Positions 1-7,703 of a stretch of DNA of 64,000 nucleotides are shown here, one piece after another (within the stretch, counting starts at the first letter, position 1; each line of letters begins with the position of its first letter). Source of the stretch: Devosia riboflavina. Its GTDB lineage: Bacteria > Pseudomonadota > Alphaproteobacteria > Rhizobiales > Devosiaceae. The stretch is taken from assembly GCF_000743575.1 (NCBI RefSeq), contig NZ_JQGC01000014.1, forward strand, positions 35,105 to 99,104. The letters are read 5' to 3'. Both the position numbers and the translations under genes were made by a program. The notes under the pieces were generated by a model. The model saw nothing but the letters and a program-made list of their open reading frames with translations, searched no databases and was not told the origin of the DNA.

Positions 1-714
1 GTCATTGGACACGTGGCCATGCACGCGAACGCCTTTGAGCAGCAGCCGCAAGGCTTCCCAGTGGATGCCTGCCGTAACCTTCAGCGTCATCAGCGGATGG
101 CTGAAAAACAGCTTTAGAAGATTTGCGTCGGTGAACTCGCGACGCGTGCCGGAAAAGGCGGCGTAGAGCAGCGGTTCGCCTGCCTCGGTCTCGTTGATGG
201 CGATGCGCACCCGCTCTTCCGGCGGCACGATCTTGAACTGATAGCGACAGTCGAACCCGATGAAGGGCGACACATAAAATTCCTTGTCGGCCGCCTGTTC
301 CGCACCAACAGGCAGCACGTATGTGTGCCGCTCCCCAAAAGTGTTGTGCACTTCATAGATTGTCGCCATCGGCGAGCCGCTCTCATCGTCGCAAAACCAG
401 ACGCTTAATGGATTGAACACATAGCCAAGAATGCGCGGATAGCAGAGGAGCCGAATTTTTGCCGGCGCTGGTAGACCCGCCCCATGAAGTTGCTCAGTGG
501 CCCAGTCGCGAAGCCCCTGACCATGTCCATGATCCTTCGACATGAAGGCAAAAAGCGCCCTCCGATCCCAGCCGAAATATTTGAGACGATCAAGCGCTGG
601 CAGCTCATCGAGATCGATGAGCATCGAAAATACGCGATAGCGCAGCCTATGCCGCTTTGGCCGGTGGCGCTGATGCACCACCTCCCCGACATAGATTGCC
701 GAACCCATGCTCAT
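1..714 (-). CDS. DUF1365 family protein (3' end off the window)
   Basis: Reading the minus strand from the ATG at 714 gives 238 uninterrupted codons to the window edge, so the C-terminus is missing. The start MSMGSAIYVGEVVHQRH and the central block around LGYVFNPLSVWFC are typical of DUF1365 proteins, whose biochemical role is not settled. The ATG overlaps the TGA of the upstream FAD oxidoreductase (ATGA at 711-714), so the two are translationally coupled. DUF1365 and FAD oxidoreductase genes of this kind commonly travel together with cyclopropane-fatty-acid-synthase-like methyltransferases and RpoE/ChrR systems, which suggests membrane lipid modification under photo-oxidative stress. That role is inferred from context only. 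Confidence 0.85.
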   Translation of the reverse strand, partial: MSMGSAIYVGEVVHQRHRPKRHRLRYRVFSMLIDLDELPALDRLKYFGWDRRALFAFMSKDHGHGQGLRDWATEQLHGAGLPAPAKIRLLCYPRILGYVFNPLSVWFCDDESGSPMATIYEVHNTFGERHTYVLPVGAEQAADKEFYVSPFIGFDCRYQFKIVPPEERVRIAINETEAGEPLLYAAFSGTRREFTDANLLKLFFSHPLMTLKVTAGIHWEALRLLLKGVRVHGHVSND

Positions 715-2054
715 GCAACCATGCTGGCGAGCGGCGCCAGGGTGATGCGGCCCGACTGGTCGGGCACGATCCAGGGCCGCGGCAGTGCGCCCATATCCTC
801 GGCGGCGGCGAGCCCTGATTGCAGGCCATCCTCGTGAAAACCCCGACCGAAATGGGCGCCGGCATACCAGGTGTTCCTGTGCCTCTGGATGCGCCAGAGA
901 TTTTCCTGCGCCGCGATCGCCTTGGCGTCGAAAAGCGGGTGCGTATATTCGAAGCGGGCGACTTCCTCGCGCGGATCGTCCGGCGGGTTGAGCGTGACGA
1001 AGAGATCGCGCCCCTCGAGATGCTGCAGCTTGTTCATCCAATAGGACACGCAGAGCGGTTTTCCTTCTGCCTCGGCCGAAGAAATATAGTTCCAGCAGCA
1101 CCAGACCTTCTTGCGGCGCGGCATATAGCTGGCGTCCGCATGCAGCACCGCGAGATTTTTGGTGTATTCAAAGGCCCCGAGCAGTTTTCGTTCGTCTTCG
1201 GCCGGCTCGTCGAGCATGGCCAGCGCCTGATCCGCATGGGTCGCGATGAGAATGCGGTCGAACCGATCCTCATTGCCCTTCCGATCCCGCACGGTGACAC
1301 CCGTCGCATCGCGGAAAACCTTTGCGACCGGCGAAGACAGCCGCAGCTCGCCCGAAAACTGTTTCAGCAGCGAATTTACGTAAACCCGGCTACCACCCCG
1401 CACCGTGCGCCAGAGCGGCCGCGCCGTCAGCAGCAGCAGGCCATGGCTTTCGAAAAAGCGCACGAAGGCCAGCAAGGGATAGGAACGAATGTCATTGGCC
1501 GTGGAAGACCAGATCGCCGCCGCCATCGGCAGCAGATGGTCGTCGACGAAGGAGCGCGAATAACGCTGGGCCCGCAGATATTCGTCGAGCGTCATGCCCT
1601 GCAGGTCGGGTCGTTCGATGACCGAAGGCGCTTCGCGATAAAAGCGGATGAGGTCGCGCAACATGGTCCAGAAGCGGGGCCGAAACGCGTTGCGGCGCTG
1701 CGCCAGCATGCCGGCCAGGCCCTCGCCGCAATATTCGAAAGTGCCGCGATCAAGGGACGCCGAGAACGACATCTCCGTCGAGACGCTATCGACTTCGAGG
1801 TGCCGCATCATGGCGGTGAAATTGGGATAGTTCCGATCATTGTAGACGATGAAGCCGGTATCGACCGGCCCGGTCCCCGGCACATCGACGGTATTGGCGT
1901 GGCCGCCGATGCGGCCCTCGGCCTCATAGAGAACCACGTCGTGCGATTTCGACAGCAGCCAGGCCGCCGAAAGGCCGGAAACACCGCTGCCGATGACGGC
2001 AACCCGCTTACGCATGGATTGCGGCCCCGAAAAAGCACCCGCGGAATGAAACAT
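711..2054 (-). CDS. NAD(P)/FAD-dependent oxidoreductase, amine-oxidase-like
   Basis: Up to 447 residues. An N-terminal dinucleotide-binding motif (VAVIGSGVSGLSAAWLL), followed by a glutamate-ending second strand and the GRIGGHANT motif, marks an FAD-binding amine-oxidase/desaturase-like fold. Two starts are possible: ATG 2054, about 20 nt after the predicted transcription start, or ATG 2015, which puts the GxGxxG motif at the usual distance from the N-terminus (434 residues). Neither has a strong Shine-Dalgarno site. It is first in an operon with the DUF1365 gene (4-bp overlap) and divergent from the sigma factor gene. In Rhodobacter sphaeroides, similar genes near rpoE-chrR belong to the singlet-oxygen regulon. 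The substrate here is unknown, possibly a membrane fatty acyl chain. Confidence 0.85.
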   Translation of the reverse strand: MFHSAGAFSGPQSMRKRVAVIGSGVSGLSAAWLLSKSHDVVLYEAEGRIGGHANTVDVPGTGPVDTGFIVYNDRNYPNFTAMMRHLEVDSVSTEMSFSASLDRGTFEYCGEGLAGMLAQRRNAFRPRFWTMLRDLIRFYREAPSVIERPDLQGMTLDEYLRAQRYSRSFVDDHLLPMAAAIWSSTANDIRSYPLLAFVRFFESHGLLLLTARPLWRTVRGGSRVYVNSLLKQFSGELRLSSPVAKVFRDATGVTVRDRKGNEDRFDRILIATHADQALAMLDEPAEDERKLLGAFEYTKNLAVLHADASYMPRRKKVWCCWNYISSAEAEGKPLCVSYWMNKLQHLEGRDLFVTLNPPDDPREEVARFEYTHPLFDAKAIAAQENLWRIQRHRNTWYAGAHFGRGFHEDGLQSGLAAAEDMGALPRPWIVPDQSGRITLAPLASMVA

Positions 2055-2079
2055 GATCTGGTCCCGTCTGTTTGAAGAA

Positions 2080-2107
2080 GATACGGGCGCCGAAGCGATT
2101 TAGATCA
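2080..2107 (-). promoter_or_regulatory. Putative ECF (RpoE-type) promoter of the FAD oxidoreductase-DUF1365 operon
   Basis: On the minus strand TGATCT (2107-2102) is separated by exactly 16 nt from CGTATC (2085-2080). The same architecture, TGATCC-N16-CGTAGA, occurs on the plus strand in front of the sigma factor gene. The start would fall near 2073, just upstream of the ATG at 2054. Matching elements facing both ways in one intergenic region fit an autoregulated ECF sigma factor. Confidence 0.6.
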
Positions 2108-2152
2108 CTTTTGCGGTCATATTTTTCTTTCTGCGAATTTTCGCCGTTGCGG

Positions 2153-2180
2153 TGATCCATGGATTTGGACCCAGCGTAGA
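2153..2180 (+). promoter_or_regulatory. Putative ECF (RpoE-type) autoregulatory promoter of rpoE-chrR
   Basis: TGATCC (2153-2158), 16 nt, CGTAGA (2175-2180). The sequence and spacing match the divergent element at 2107-2080. The implied transcript start is near 2187, which excludes in-frame starts at or before 2152 and leaves ATG 2290 as the likely sigma factor start, with a leader of about 100 nt. Confidence 0.6.
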
Positions 2181-2289
2181 TTGCGGCATGACACTGGCGA
2201 TTTACCCACTGACCGGGAAGTGCAACCATGGCGCGGCGACGATCCGCCCGCGACGTCCTGCGCCCATCAAGGACAAAAACCAACAGGTC

Positions 2290-2865
2290 ATGACATCAGA
2301 CCAGAACGATGACGGCTCCCTACCGCACGATCTCAGCGCCAAGCTCGTGGCCATTGCCGCCTCGGCCGACATGGTCGCCTTCGAGGCCCTGTTCCGCGAA
2401 TTCTCGCCGCGCATCCGCGCCTATCTCCTCAAGATGACGCGCGACACCCAGGCGGCGGAAGACTTGATGCAGGAAACCATGCTGGCCATCTGGCGCAAGG
2501 CCGGCCAATTCGATCCCTCGCGTGGCCATGCCTCGGCTTGGATCTATACGATCGCGAGAAACATCTGGATCGATGCGTGGCGGCGCCAGCGCCGGCCGGC
2601 TTTCGATCCCGACGATCCGGCCCTAGTCGCCGACCCCGAACCCGATGCCCCCAAACGCATGGAAGACAAGGAAAGCAGCGCCGCGCTCCATGCCGCGCTC
2701 AAGAACCTGCCGCAGGAGCAGGTCGAGCTGATAAAATTGTCCTTCTTCGACGAGGCCTCCCACAGCACCATTGCCACCCGGCTCGGCCTGCCCATCGGCA
2801 CGGTCAAGTCGCGCATCAGGCTCGCCTTCGGCCGCCTGCGCACGGCGCTGGAGGATTTCAAATGA
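2290..2865 (+). CDS. rpoE: ECF RNA polymerase sigma factor, RpoE/SigE type (ECF11-like)
   Basis: 191 residues. Sigma-2 region around residues 30-95 (FEALFREFSPRIRAYLLKM, then AEDLMQETMLAIWRKA) and sigma-4 region around 130-185 with the helix-turn-helix ATRLGLPIGTVKSRIRLAF. The reading frame stays open upstream to 2152, but the predicted promoter at 2153-2180 favours ATG 2290. The stop overlaps the start of chrR (ATGA at 2862-2865), the usual coupling of an ECF factor with its anti-sigma factor. Expected role: direct transcription of photo-oxidative or membrane stress genes, including its own operon, when ChrR releases it. The assignment to the ChrR-linked ECF group rests on the partner gene. 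Confidence 0.92.
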   Translation: MTSDQNDDGSLPHDLSAKLVAIAASADMVAFEALFREFSPRIRAYLLKMTRDTQAAEDLMQETMLAIWRKAGQFDPSRGHASAWIYTIARNIWIDAWRRQRRPAFDPDDPALVADPEPDAPKRMEDKESSAALHAALKNLPQEQVELIKLSFFDEASHSTIATRLGLPIGTVKSRIRLAFGRLRTALEDFK

Positions 2866-3509
2866 CCATCCGCCATCACATCAACGACGATCTTCTCCTC
2901 GCCTATGCCTCGGGCAATCTTGCCGAAGGCTGGTCGCTGGCCGTCGCCTGCCATCTCGCCATGTGCCCCGAATGTCGCCGCAATCTCGCAACCGCCGAAG
3001 CCGCGGCCGGCGCGCTGATGGAAAACCTCGCGCCCGAACCCGGCCCCGATGATTCCTGGGAGCGCTTCAAGGCACGCCTTCTCACCGAGCCGCAGGACGC
3101 CGCCGAGCCGGTAAAACGCCCGGCCAAGGCTACTCTGCCCGAACCCCTCCGCTCCTATCTCGGCGGCGATCTCGACACGCTCAAATGGCGCAGCATGGGC
3201 ACGGCCAAGCAGATCGTCATCCGCACCAATGACAATGAAACCCAGGTGCGGCTCCTCCGCATCGGTGCCGGCACGCCCGTGCCCGAGCACACCCATGGCG
3301 GCCGCGAACTGACGCTGGTGCTTACCGGACGGTTCCACGACGAAGTCGATAGTTTTGGCCCCGGCGATCTGGAAGACGCCGATGGTTCGCTGACGCATCA
3401 GCCGGTGGCGGATCCGGAAGAAGATTGCATCTGTCTTGCCATCACCGACGCCCCGTTAAAATTCCGCAGCCGTCTCATGCGGATCATCCAGCCCTTCCTC
3501 GGCATCTAG
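2862..3509 (+). CDS. chrR: Zinc anti-sigma factor ChrR (ZAS plus cupin domains)
   Basis: 215 residues. The N-terminal zinc anti-sigma domain has His6 and the motif HLAMCPEC with His31, Cys35 and Cys38, the zinc-ligand positions I recall for Rhodobacter sphaeroides ChrR. The C-terminal cupin (about 105-200) carries His143, His145, Glu149 and His179, the metal-binding set expected for the ChrR cupin. The family holds RpoE inactive through the ZAS domain, and the cupin is needed for release in response to singlet oxygen. The start overlaps the rpoE stop by 4 bp. An open frame continues upstream of 2862, but the ZAS domain fixes the start here. Confidence 0.95.
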   Translation: MTIRHHINDDLLLAYASGNLAEGWSLAVACHLAMCPECRRNLATAEAAAGALMENLAPEPGPDDSWERFKARLLTEPQDAAEPVKRPAKATLPEPLRSYLGGDLDTLKWRSMGTAKQIVIRTNDNETQVRLLRIGAGTPVPEHTHGGRELTLVLTGRFHDEVDSFGPGDLEDADGSLTHQPVADPEEDCICLAITDAPLKFRSRLMRIIQPFLGI

Positions 3510-3518
3510 GAGAAGACC

Positions 3519-3935
3519 ATGGCCGGCATTTCGCTCGTGACGCTCCTCGCCGCCTATGCCGGCGCTGCCGCTGTTTTCTTCGCCCTCGATTTCCTCTGGC
3601 TCTCGGTCATCGCCATCGGCTTTTACCGCGCCGAAATCGGTACTCTGCTGCTCGAGCGCCCCAATTTCATGGCGGCCGGCGCCTTTTATCTCTTCTATGT
3701 CGCCGGCATTGTCGGCTTTGCCGTGGTCCCGGCCGTTTCGGCCCAATCCTGGCTCTGGGCCGTCATTGCCGGCGTGGCGCTCGGCCTCATCGCCTATGGC
3801 ACCTATGACATGACCAATCTCGCAACGTTGAAAGACTGGTCCTGGAAGGTGAGCGCCATCGACCTCTGTTGGGGCGGCTTCCTCAGCGGCCTTGCGGCTC
3901 TTGCCGGCTATTGGGCCGCCCGCCTCACCGCTTGA
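3519..3935 (+). CDS. DUF2177 family membrane protein
   Basis: 138 residues with about four hydrophobic segments (roughly 5-30, 50-68, 78-94, 112-135) and the family-typical stretch TYDMTNLATLKDW near residue 100. The start ATG has a good ribosome site (AGGAGA, 3508-3513) 9 nt after chrR, so it is probably the third gene of the rpoE-chrR operon. DUF2177 genes are frequent neighbours of RpoE/ChrR-type loci; the molecular function is unknown. It ends 11 nt inside the convergent dehydrogenase gene. Confidence 0.88.
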   Translation: MAGISLVTLLAAYAGAAAVFFALDFLWLSVIAIGFYRAEIGTLLLERPNFMAAGAFYLFYVAGIVGFAVVPAVSAQSWLWAVIAGVALGLIAYGTYDMTNLATLKDWSWKVSAIDLCWGGFLSGLAALAGYWAARLTA

Positions 3936-4656
3936 GTTTGGCCGCGATCGGCAGCGACAGCGCATAGGGCAGGATACCGAGCAGCCGCAGCGGCCAGATC
4001 AGCCGGCGCGGAAAGGCAATTTCAAAACCTTTCCCGTCGAGCCCGCGCAGGATCCTTTTCGCCGCATCCTCGGGCTCCAGCAAAGCCGGCATATCGAAAT
4101 CGTTCTGGTCGGTCAGCCGCGTGCGTACAAAGCCCGGCGTCACCAGCCGCACATCGACCTCGGGCCAAAATTCCACCCGCAGGCTCTGCGCCAGATTGAC
4201 GATACCGGCTTTGGTTGCCGAATAGACCTGCCCTTGCGGCAGGCCAAAGAGCGCTGCCGCCGAACCGAACAGCACCAATTGCCCGCCTTTTCGCAGATGT
4301 TTTGCTGCACAACGGGCGACGTTGAATGTCCCCGTCAAATTGGCGGCAAAGATGGCCTCGGCCTTTTGCTGGTCGGCCTTCAGCACCGGACCCGGATCAT
4401 AGATCGCCGCCGTAACGATAACCCGATCGAACGGTCCATGCGCCGCTGCCGCCCTTTCGAGCGAAACGGGATCGACCACGTCGGCCACTGCCCCGGCATG
4501 CCCGCTGCCAAGTTCTGATACCACCGCATCGAGTGCATCCTGCTTGCGGCCGGAAACGACGATTCGCGCCCCCTTTTGCGCATAGGCTTTCGCCAACGCC
4601 GTCCCGATGCCGCTGCTACCGCCGATGATCCAGATTTTCTCGCCCGTCGCCGCCAT
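3925..4656 (-). CDS. Short-chain dehydrogenase/reductase (SDR)
   Basis: 243 residues. The cofactor-binding motif GGSSGIG lies near the N-terminus (residues 11-17), and the catalytic Ser-Tyr-Lys set is visible as FGSAAALFG and YSATK. The start at 4656 is preferred over upstream codons because of AAGGAG (plus-strand complement 4663-4668) and a predicted ECF promoter immediately upstream. The C-terminus overlaps the convergent DUF2177 gene by 11 bp. Substrate unknown. An SDR gene is also, from memory, part of the R. sphaeroides RpoE regulon, so a role in the same stress response is a reasonable inference. Confidence 0.9.
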   Translation of the reverse strand: MAATGEKIWIIGGSSGIGTALAKAYAQKGARIVVSGRKQDALDAVVSELGSGHAGAVADVVDPVSLERAAAAHGPFDRVIVTAAIYDPGPVLKADQQKAEAIFAANLTGTFNVARCAAKHLRKGGQLVLFGSAAALFGLPQGQVYSATKAGIVNLAQSLRVEFWPEVDVRLVTPGFVRTRLTDQNDFDMPALLEPEDAAKRILRGLDGKGFEIAFPRRLIWPLRLLGILPYALSLPIAAKLKR

Positions 4657-4678
4657 GGAATTCTCCTTGTGTGAAGGA

Positions 4679-4706
4679 GATACGAGGCAAAGACGCATTT
4701 GGATGC
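4679..4706 (-). promoter_or_regulatory. Putative third ECF (RpoE-type) promoter, upstream of the SDR gene
   Basis: On the minus strand GCATCC (4706-4701), 16 nt, CGTATC (4684-4679). The -10 element is identical to that of the FAD oxidoreductase promoter and the spacing is the same; the -35 keeps ATCC but differs in its first two bases. The transcript start would be near 4672, followed by a Shine-Dalgarno site and ATG 4656. Confidence 0.5.
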
Positions 4707-4718
4707 GCCAAAAACACG

Positions 4719-4755
4719 AAAGCCCCGGACCAGGAGGTCACGGGGCTTTTCGCAT
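4719..4755 (-). terminator. Terminator downstream of tRNA-Leu
   Basis: A perfect 9-bp stem AAAGCCCCG / CGGGGCTTT (4719-4727 and 4741-4749) with a 13-nt loop. On the minus strand it is followed by a T-rich stretch (TTTCGTGTTTTT). It sits just past the 3' end of the tRNA gene. Confidence 0.7.
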
Positions 4756-4763
4756 CGAGAAAT

Positions 4764-4848
4764 TGGTGCCCAGAAAAGGACTCGAACCTTCACGCCTTGC
4801 GGCACACGGACCTGAACCGTGCGCGTCTACCAATTCCGCCATCTGGGC
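4764..4848 (-). tRNA. tRNA-Leu (anticodon CAG)
   Basis: An 85-nt gene on the minus strand beginning GCCCAGATGGCGGAATTGG and ending with an encoded CCA. The anticodon stem CACGG/CCGTG encloses TTCAGGT, giving anticodon CAG. A long variable arm (GTGCCGCAAGGCGTG) and GGTTCGAGTCC T-loop fit a class II leucine tRNA. The acceptor stem GCCCAGA pairs with TCTGGGC. Confidence 0.97.
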
Positions 4849-4904
4849 GACGGGCGTGTAACTAGGGCCCAGCCAATTCAAAGTCAACGGGCTTGTGACG
4901 GTTT

Positions 4905-5267
4905 TTAGAAGTTTGCCCCATCCCAATGCTTTATCGCCTCTCGATCGACCTTGGGCGGGTTTTCGAGGCAGTTGACATTGATCATGTACATGACATTGCC
5001 CTTGCCGTCCGAACTCCGGGCAAAGGACTCGATTCCGCAGGTCTTGCAGAAGAGATGGTCGATCATTTCGCTGTTGAAGTGATAGGTCGTCAGATTATCC
5101 GCGCCCGAAAGCAGGGTGAAATCGGCCTCCGGCATGGACTGCATGATCCAGCCCAGCCGCCGGCAGCGCGAACAGTTGCAATCGCCCAGACCCGAAAGAT
5201 CGGTATGGGCCGAAAAGCGCACGGCGCCGCAATGGCACTGGCCTTCATAATCCTGTTTTTGGGGCAT
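4905..5267 (-). CDS. GFA family (glutathione-dependent formaldehyde-activating enzyme-like) zinc protein
   Basis: 120 residues. Cysteine pairs typical of the GFA fold are visible: CHCG near residue 11, CNCSRC near 33 and CKTCG near 73, expected to bind structural and catalytic zinc. The start ATG 5267 follows GAAGGAGAAT and is the first residue consistent with the family; a longer frame to 5390 has no support. Members are often annotated as S-(hydroxymethyl)glutathione synthases, but that activity is poorly established for the family and the substrate here is unknown. It appears monocistronic, between tRNA-Leu and a divergent NDUFA9-like gene. Confidence 0.9.
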   Translation of the reverse strand: MPQKQDYEGQCHCGAVRFSAHTDLSGLGDCNCSRCRRLGWIMQSMPEADFTLLSGADNLTTYHFNSEMIDHLFCKTCGIESFARSSDGKGNVMYMINVNCLENPPKVDREAIKHWDGANF

Positions 5268-5410
5268 GATATTCTCCTTCTTGGAACAAAAGAAGAACAT
5301 ATTCTGTCGCGAGTCAAGCGCCGCACTATCACGATTTCCTCGACATCGGCGGCTTGGCTGGGATAGAAGCATTCCAAACTTTGTGCCCAAACGCCTTGCC
5401 GGAGTCCAAA

Positions 5411-6409
5411 ATGGATCGCTTCTCTCCCAAACTCGTCACTGTCTTTGGCGGTTCGGGATTTGTCGGCACCCATCTGGCCCAGGTTCTGGCCCGCGCCGGT
5501 TATCGCGTGCGCCTCGCCGTACGCCGCCCCGATCTCGCCGGGGACGCGAAAATGCTCGGCGGCGTCGGCCAGATCGTCCCGATCCAGGCCAATATCCGCA
5601 ACGAAGCCTCGGTGCAGCGCGCCGTTGCCGGCGCCGATGTCGTCATCAATCTCGTCGGTCTCGGCTATGAAAGCGGCAAGCAGACTTTTGCCGCCGTCAA
5701 TGTCGAAGGCGCCGCCACCGTCGCCCGCGCCGCCAAGGCATCAGGCGCCTTGGCTCTGGTCCATCTTTCCGCCCTCGGCGCCGATGTGGCGGCCGAAGTC
5801 AGCGAGTATGCGGCAAGCAAGCTTGCCGGCGAAGAGGCCGTGTTGGCAGCCTATCCGCAGGCCGTCATTCTGCGTCCCTCGCTGATGTTCGGCCATGGCG
5901 ACGGGTTCTTCAACAAGATGGGCTCCCTGGCCCGCGGCCTGCCGGTCATGCCGGTGATTTCGGGCGCTTCACGCTTCCAGCCGGTGCATGTCGGCGACGT
6001 CGCCGAGGCCATCGTGGCTGCCGCCGAAGGCAAGGTGAAGACCGGAAAAATCTATGAACTCGGTGGCCCCACCATCGAGACGCAGAAGGACCTTCTCGCC
6101 CGCGTACTGCGCGAAACCGGCCGCAAGCGTCCGCTCGTGGCGCTGCCCTCGGGCATTGCCAAGCTCTTCGCGCTGCCCTTCGCTATCTTGCCCGTCGCTC
6201 CGCTGGTGACCGCAGACCAGATCGAGCTGCTCGGCGTCGACAATGTCGTCTCCGATGCGGCCATCAAGGACAAGCGCACCCTTGCCGCCTTCGGCCTCAC
6301 GCCGACCTCGATGGATACGATCCTGCCGCAATATCTCTGGCGCTTCAGCAAGCACGGCCAGTTCGATCGTCCCAAGACCGGTGACGTTTCATTGGCAAAT
6401 AGCCGCTAA
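5411..6409 (+). CDS. NDUFA9-like NAD(P)-binding protein (complex I-associated SDR family)
   Basis: 332 residues of the extended/atypical short-chain dehydrogenase type. The nucleotide-binding motif is VTVFGGSGFVG (residues 9-19). A conserved SALGAD segment and SEYAASKLAGEE stretch replace the usual catalytic region, as in NDUFA9/39-kDa-type proteins. The start at 5411 has GGAG 6 nt upstream. In alphaproteobacteria such proteins are annotated as complex I NDUFA9 subunit family; the mitochondrial homologue is an accessory subunit of NADH:quinone oxidoreductase. No nuo genes are in the window, so the link to complex I comes from family knowledge. Confidence 0.88.
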   Translation: MDRFSPKLVTVFGGSGFVGTHLAQVLARAGYRVRLAVRRPDLAGDAKMLGGVGQIVPIQANIRNEASVQRAVAGADVVINLVGLGYESGKQTFAAVNVEGAATVARAAKASGALALVHLSALGADVAAEVSEYAASKLAGEEAVLAAYPQAVILRPSLMFGHGDGFFNKMGSLARGLPVMPVISGASRFQPVHVGDVAEAIVAAAEGKVKTGKIYELGGPTIETQKDLLARVLRETGRKRPLVALPSGIAKLFALPFAILPVAPLVTADQIELLGVDNVVSDAAIKDKRTLAAFGLTPTSMDTILPQYLWRFSKHGQFDRPKTGDVSLANSR

Positions 6410-6422
6410 CAGAATTGTTTTG

Positions 6423-6469
6423 AGCATGTCTTCTTCCCGAAACCGCTAGGCACTTTCGGGAGACATGCT
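6423..6469 (+). repeat. REP-like palindrome (AGCATGTC...GACATGCT type)
   Basis: Inverted repeat with outer arms AGCATGTCT / AGACATGCT and inner arms CCCGAAA / TTTCGGG around an 11-nt centre. It resembles extragenic palindromes widespread in rhizobial genomes. It lies between the NDUFA9-like gene and the RNA methyltransferase gene and could act as a transcript 3'-end hairpin. Confidence 0.65.
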
Positions 6470-6474
6470 GTAAT

Positions 6475-6495
6475 TCCGGGGCAGCAAGCCCCGGA
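6475..6495 (+). promoter_or_regulatory. Hairpin immediately upstream of the RNA methyltransferase start
   Basis: Perfect 8-bp stem TCCGGGGC / GCCCCGGA with a 5-nt loop, ending 5 nt before the ATG at 6501. No free Shine-Dalgarno sequence is visible, so the hairpin may influence initiation, or it may be part of the repeat just upstream. Confidence 0.4.
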
Positions 6496-6500
6496 CTGTC

Positions 6501-7703
6501 ATGACCCTGAACATAAAAATCGAATACCTCGGCCACAAGGGCGAGGGCGTCGCCCATATTGATGGCGAACGTATTTTTGTGCCTTTCGCCCTGCCGGGAG
6601 AAGACATCAGCCTCACGCGCGAGGGCGAGCGCGGCACGCTGGTCGATGTCCTCACCCCGTCTGCCGACCGCCAAGCCCCCTTCTGCCCCCATTATGGCGC
6701 CTGCGGCGGCTGCCAGCTCCAGCATATGGCGCCCGAGGCCTATCGGGCCTTCAAGATCGGCCTCGTTGAAACCCCGCTGATGCAGGCCGGGATCGACGCC
6801 AAGGTGCAAAAATTCGTCGATGCCGGCGGGGCCGGGCGACGCCGGGCGACGCTCCATGCGCGAAAAGACGCGGCCGGCTATATGCGGCTGCGCAGCCACG
6901 ATCTCCTCGATCTCGACGCCTGCCCCATTCTCGTACCGGCCCTCAAACCCGCGCCCGACATTGCCCGCGCCATCGGCGCCATGATCGGCCCCTCTGACGT
7001 CAGTTTCACGGCCACCAATACCGGCCTCGACGTTTCCGTCAGAAGCGCCGTCAAAGGCCTAAAAGGCGACCGGCTGATCGCCTTGGGCAATCGCTTCCAC
7101 CTCGCCCGCCTCGCCTTCAATGGCGAAATGCTGTTCCTCTCGCAGATGCCGAGGATCACCATGGGCAGGGGCGATGTAGAACTCCCCGTCAGCAGCTTTC
7201 TGCAGGCCACCAGCGAAGCCGAGCAGGTTCTCGCGGACTACGTGACCAGTGCCGTGGGCAAGGCAAAGTCGGTCGCCGATCTCTTCTGCGGCGTCGGCCC
7301 TTTCGCCCTGCGGCTGGCCGAAAAATCCACCGTCTTTGCCGCCGATAGCGACAAGCCGGCCGTCGCCGCGCTCGACAAGGCGGTCCGCTATGCCAGGGGT
7401 CTCAAGGCGGTCACCGCCAAAACGCGCGACCTTTTTCGCGAGCCCCTGACCCGTTTCGAGCTCAATTACGACGCCGTCGTGCTCGATCCGCCCCGCGCCG
7501 GCGCCGAAGCGCAGGTGAAGGAAATCGCTGCTTCAAAGCTGAAACACGTGGTGATGATCGCCTGCGACGCCAAAAGCTTCGCCCGCGATGCGGCTATTCT
7601 GGTGAAAGCCGGTTTCGTGCTTTCCGACCTCGTGGCGGTCGATCAGTTCACCTGGTCGACCCATATCGAAATAGCCGCGACCTTCCGCCGCCAGGTTGCT
7701 TAA
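6501..7703 (+). CDS. Class I SAM-dependent RNA methyltransferase (TrmA/RlmC/RlmD family)
   Basis: 400 residues. An N-terminal TRAM-like segment (IEYLGHKGEGVAHIDGERI) is followed by an iron-sulfur motif CPHYGACGGCQLQHM near residue 62, with a further Cys in DACPI. The methyltransferase domain shows VADLFCGVGPFALRL, VVLDPPRAG and the catalytic-cysteine segment IACDAKSFARD. The family makes 5-methyluridine in tRNA or 23S rRNA. The [4Fe-4S] cysteines point to the RlmD/RlmC side rather than TrmA, but which site is modified cannot be decided here. The ATG at 6501 lacks a clear ribosome site. Confidence 0.9.
   Translation: MTLNIKIEYLGHKGEGVAHIDGERIFVPFALPGEDISLTREGERGTLVDVLTPSADRQAPFCPHYGACGGCQLQHMAPEAYRAFKIGLVETPLMQAGIDAKVQKFVDAGGAGRRRATLHARKDAAGYMRLRSHDLLDLDACPILVPALKPAPDIARAIGAMIGPSDVSFTATNTGLDVSVRSAVKGLKGDRLIALGNRFHLARLAFNGEMLFLSQMPRITMGRGDVELPVSSFLQATSEAEQVLADYVTSAVGKAKSVADLFCGVGPFALRLAEKSTVFAADSDKPAVAALDKAVRYARGLKAVTAKTRDLFREPLTRFELNYDAVVLDPPRAGAEAQVKEIAASKLKHVVMIACDAKSFARDAAILVKAGFVLSDLVAVDQFTWSTHIEIAATFRRQVA

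Noticed and set aside
819..2075. 418-codon plus-strand frame opposite the FAD oxidoreductase
   Set aside because: Antisense shadow; low-complexity Arg-rich translation and no ribosome site, while the minus-strand gene carries clear FAD motifs.
4738..4926. Small protein frames overlapping tRNA-Leu
   Set aside because: The translations arise from tRNA sequence (for example the NWLGPSYTPVAQMAELVDAHG type), a common annotation artefact.
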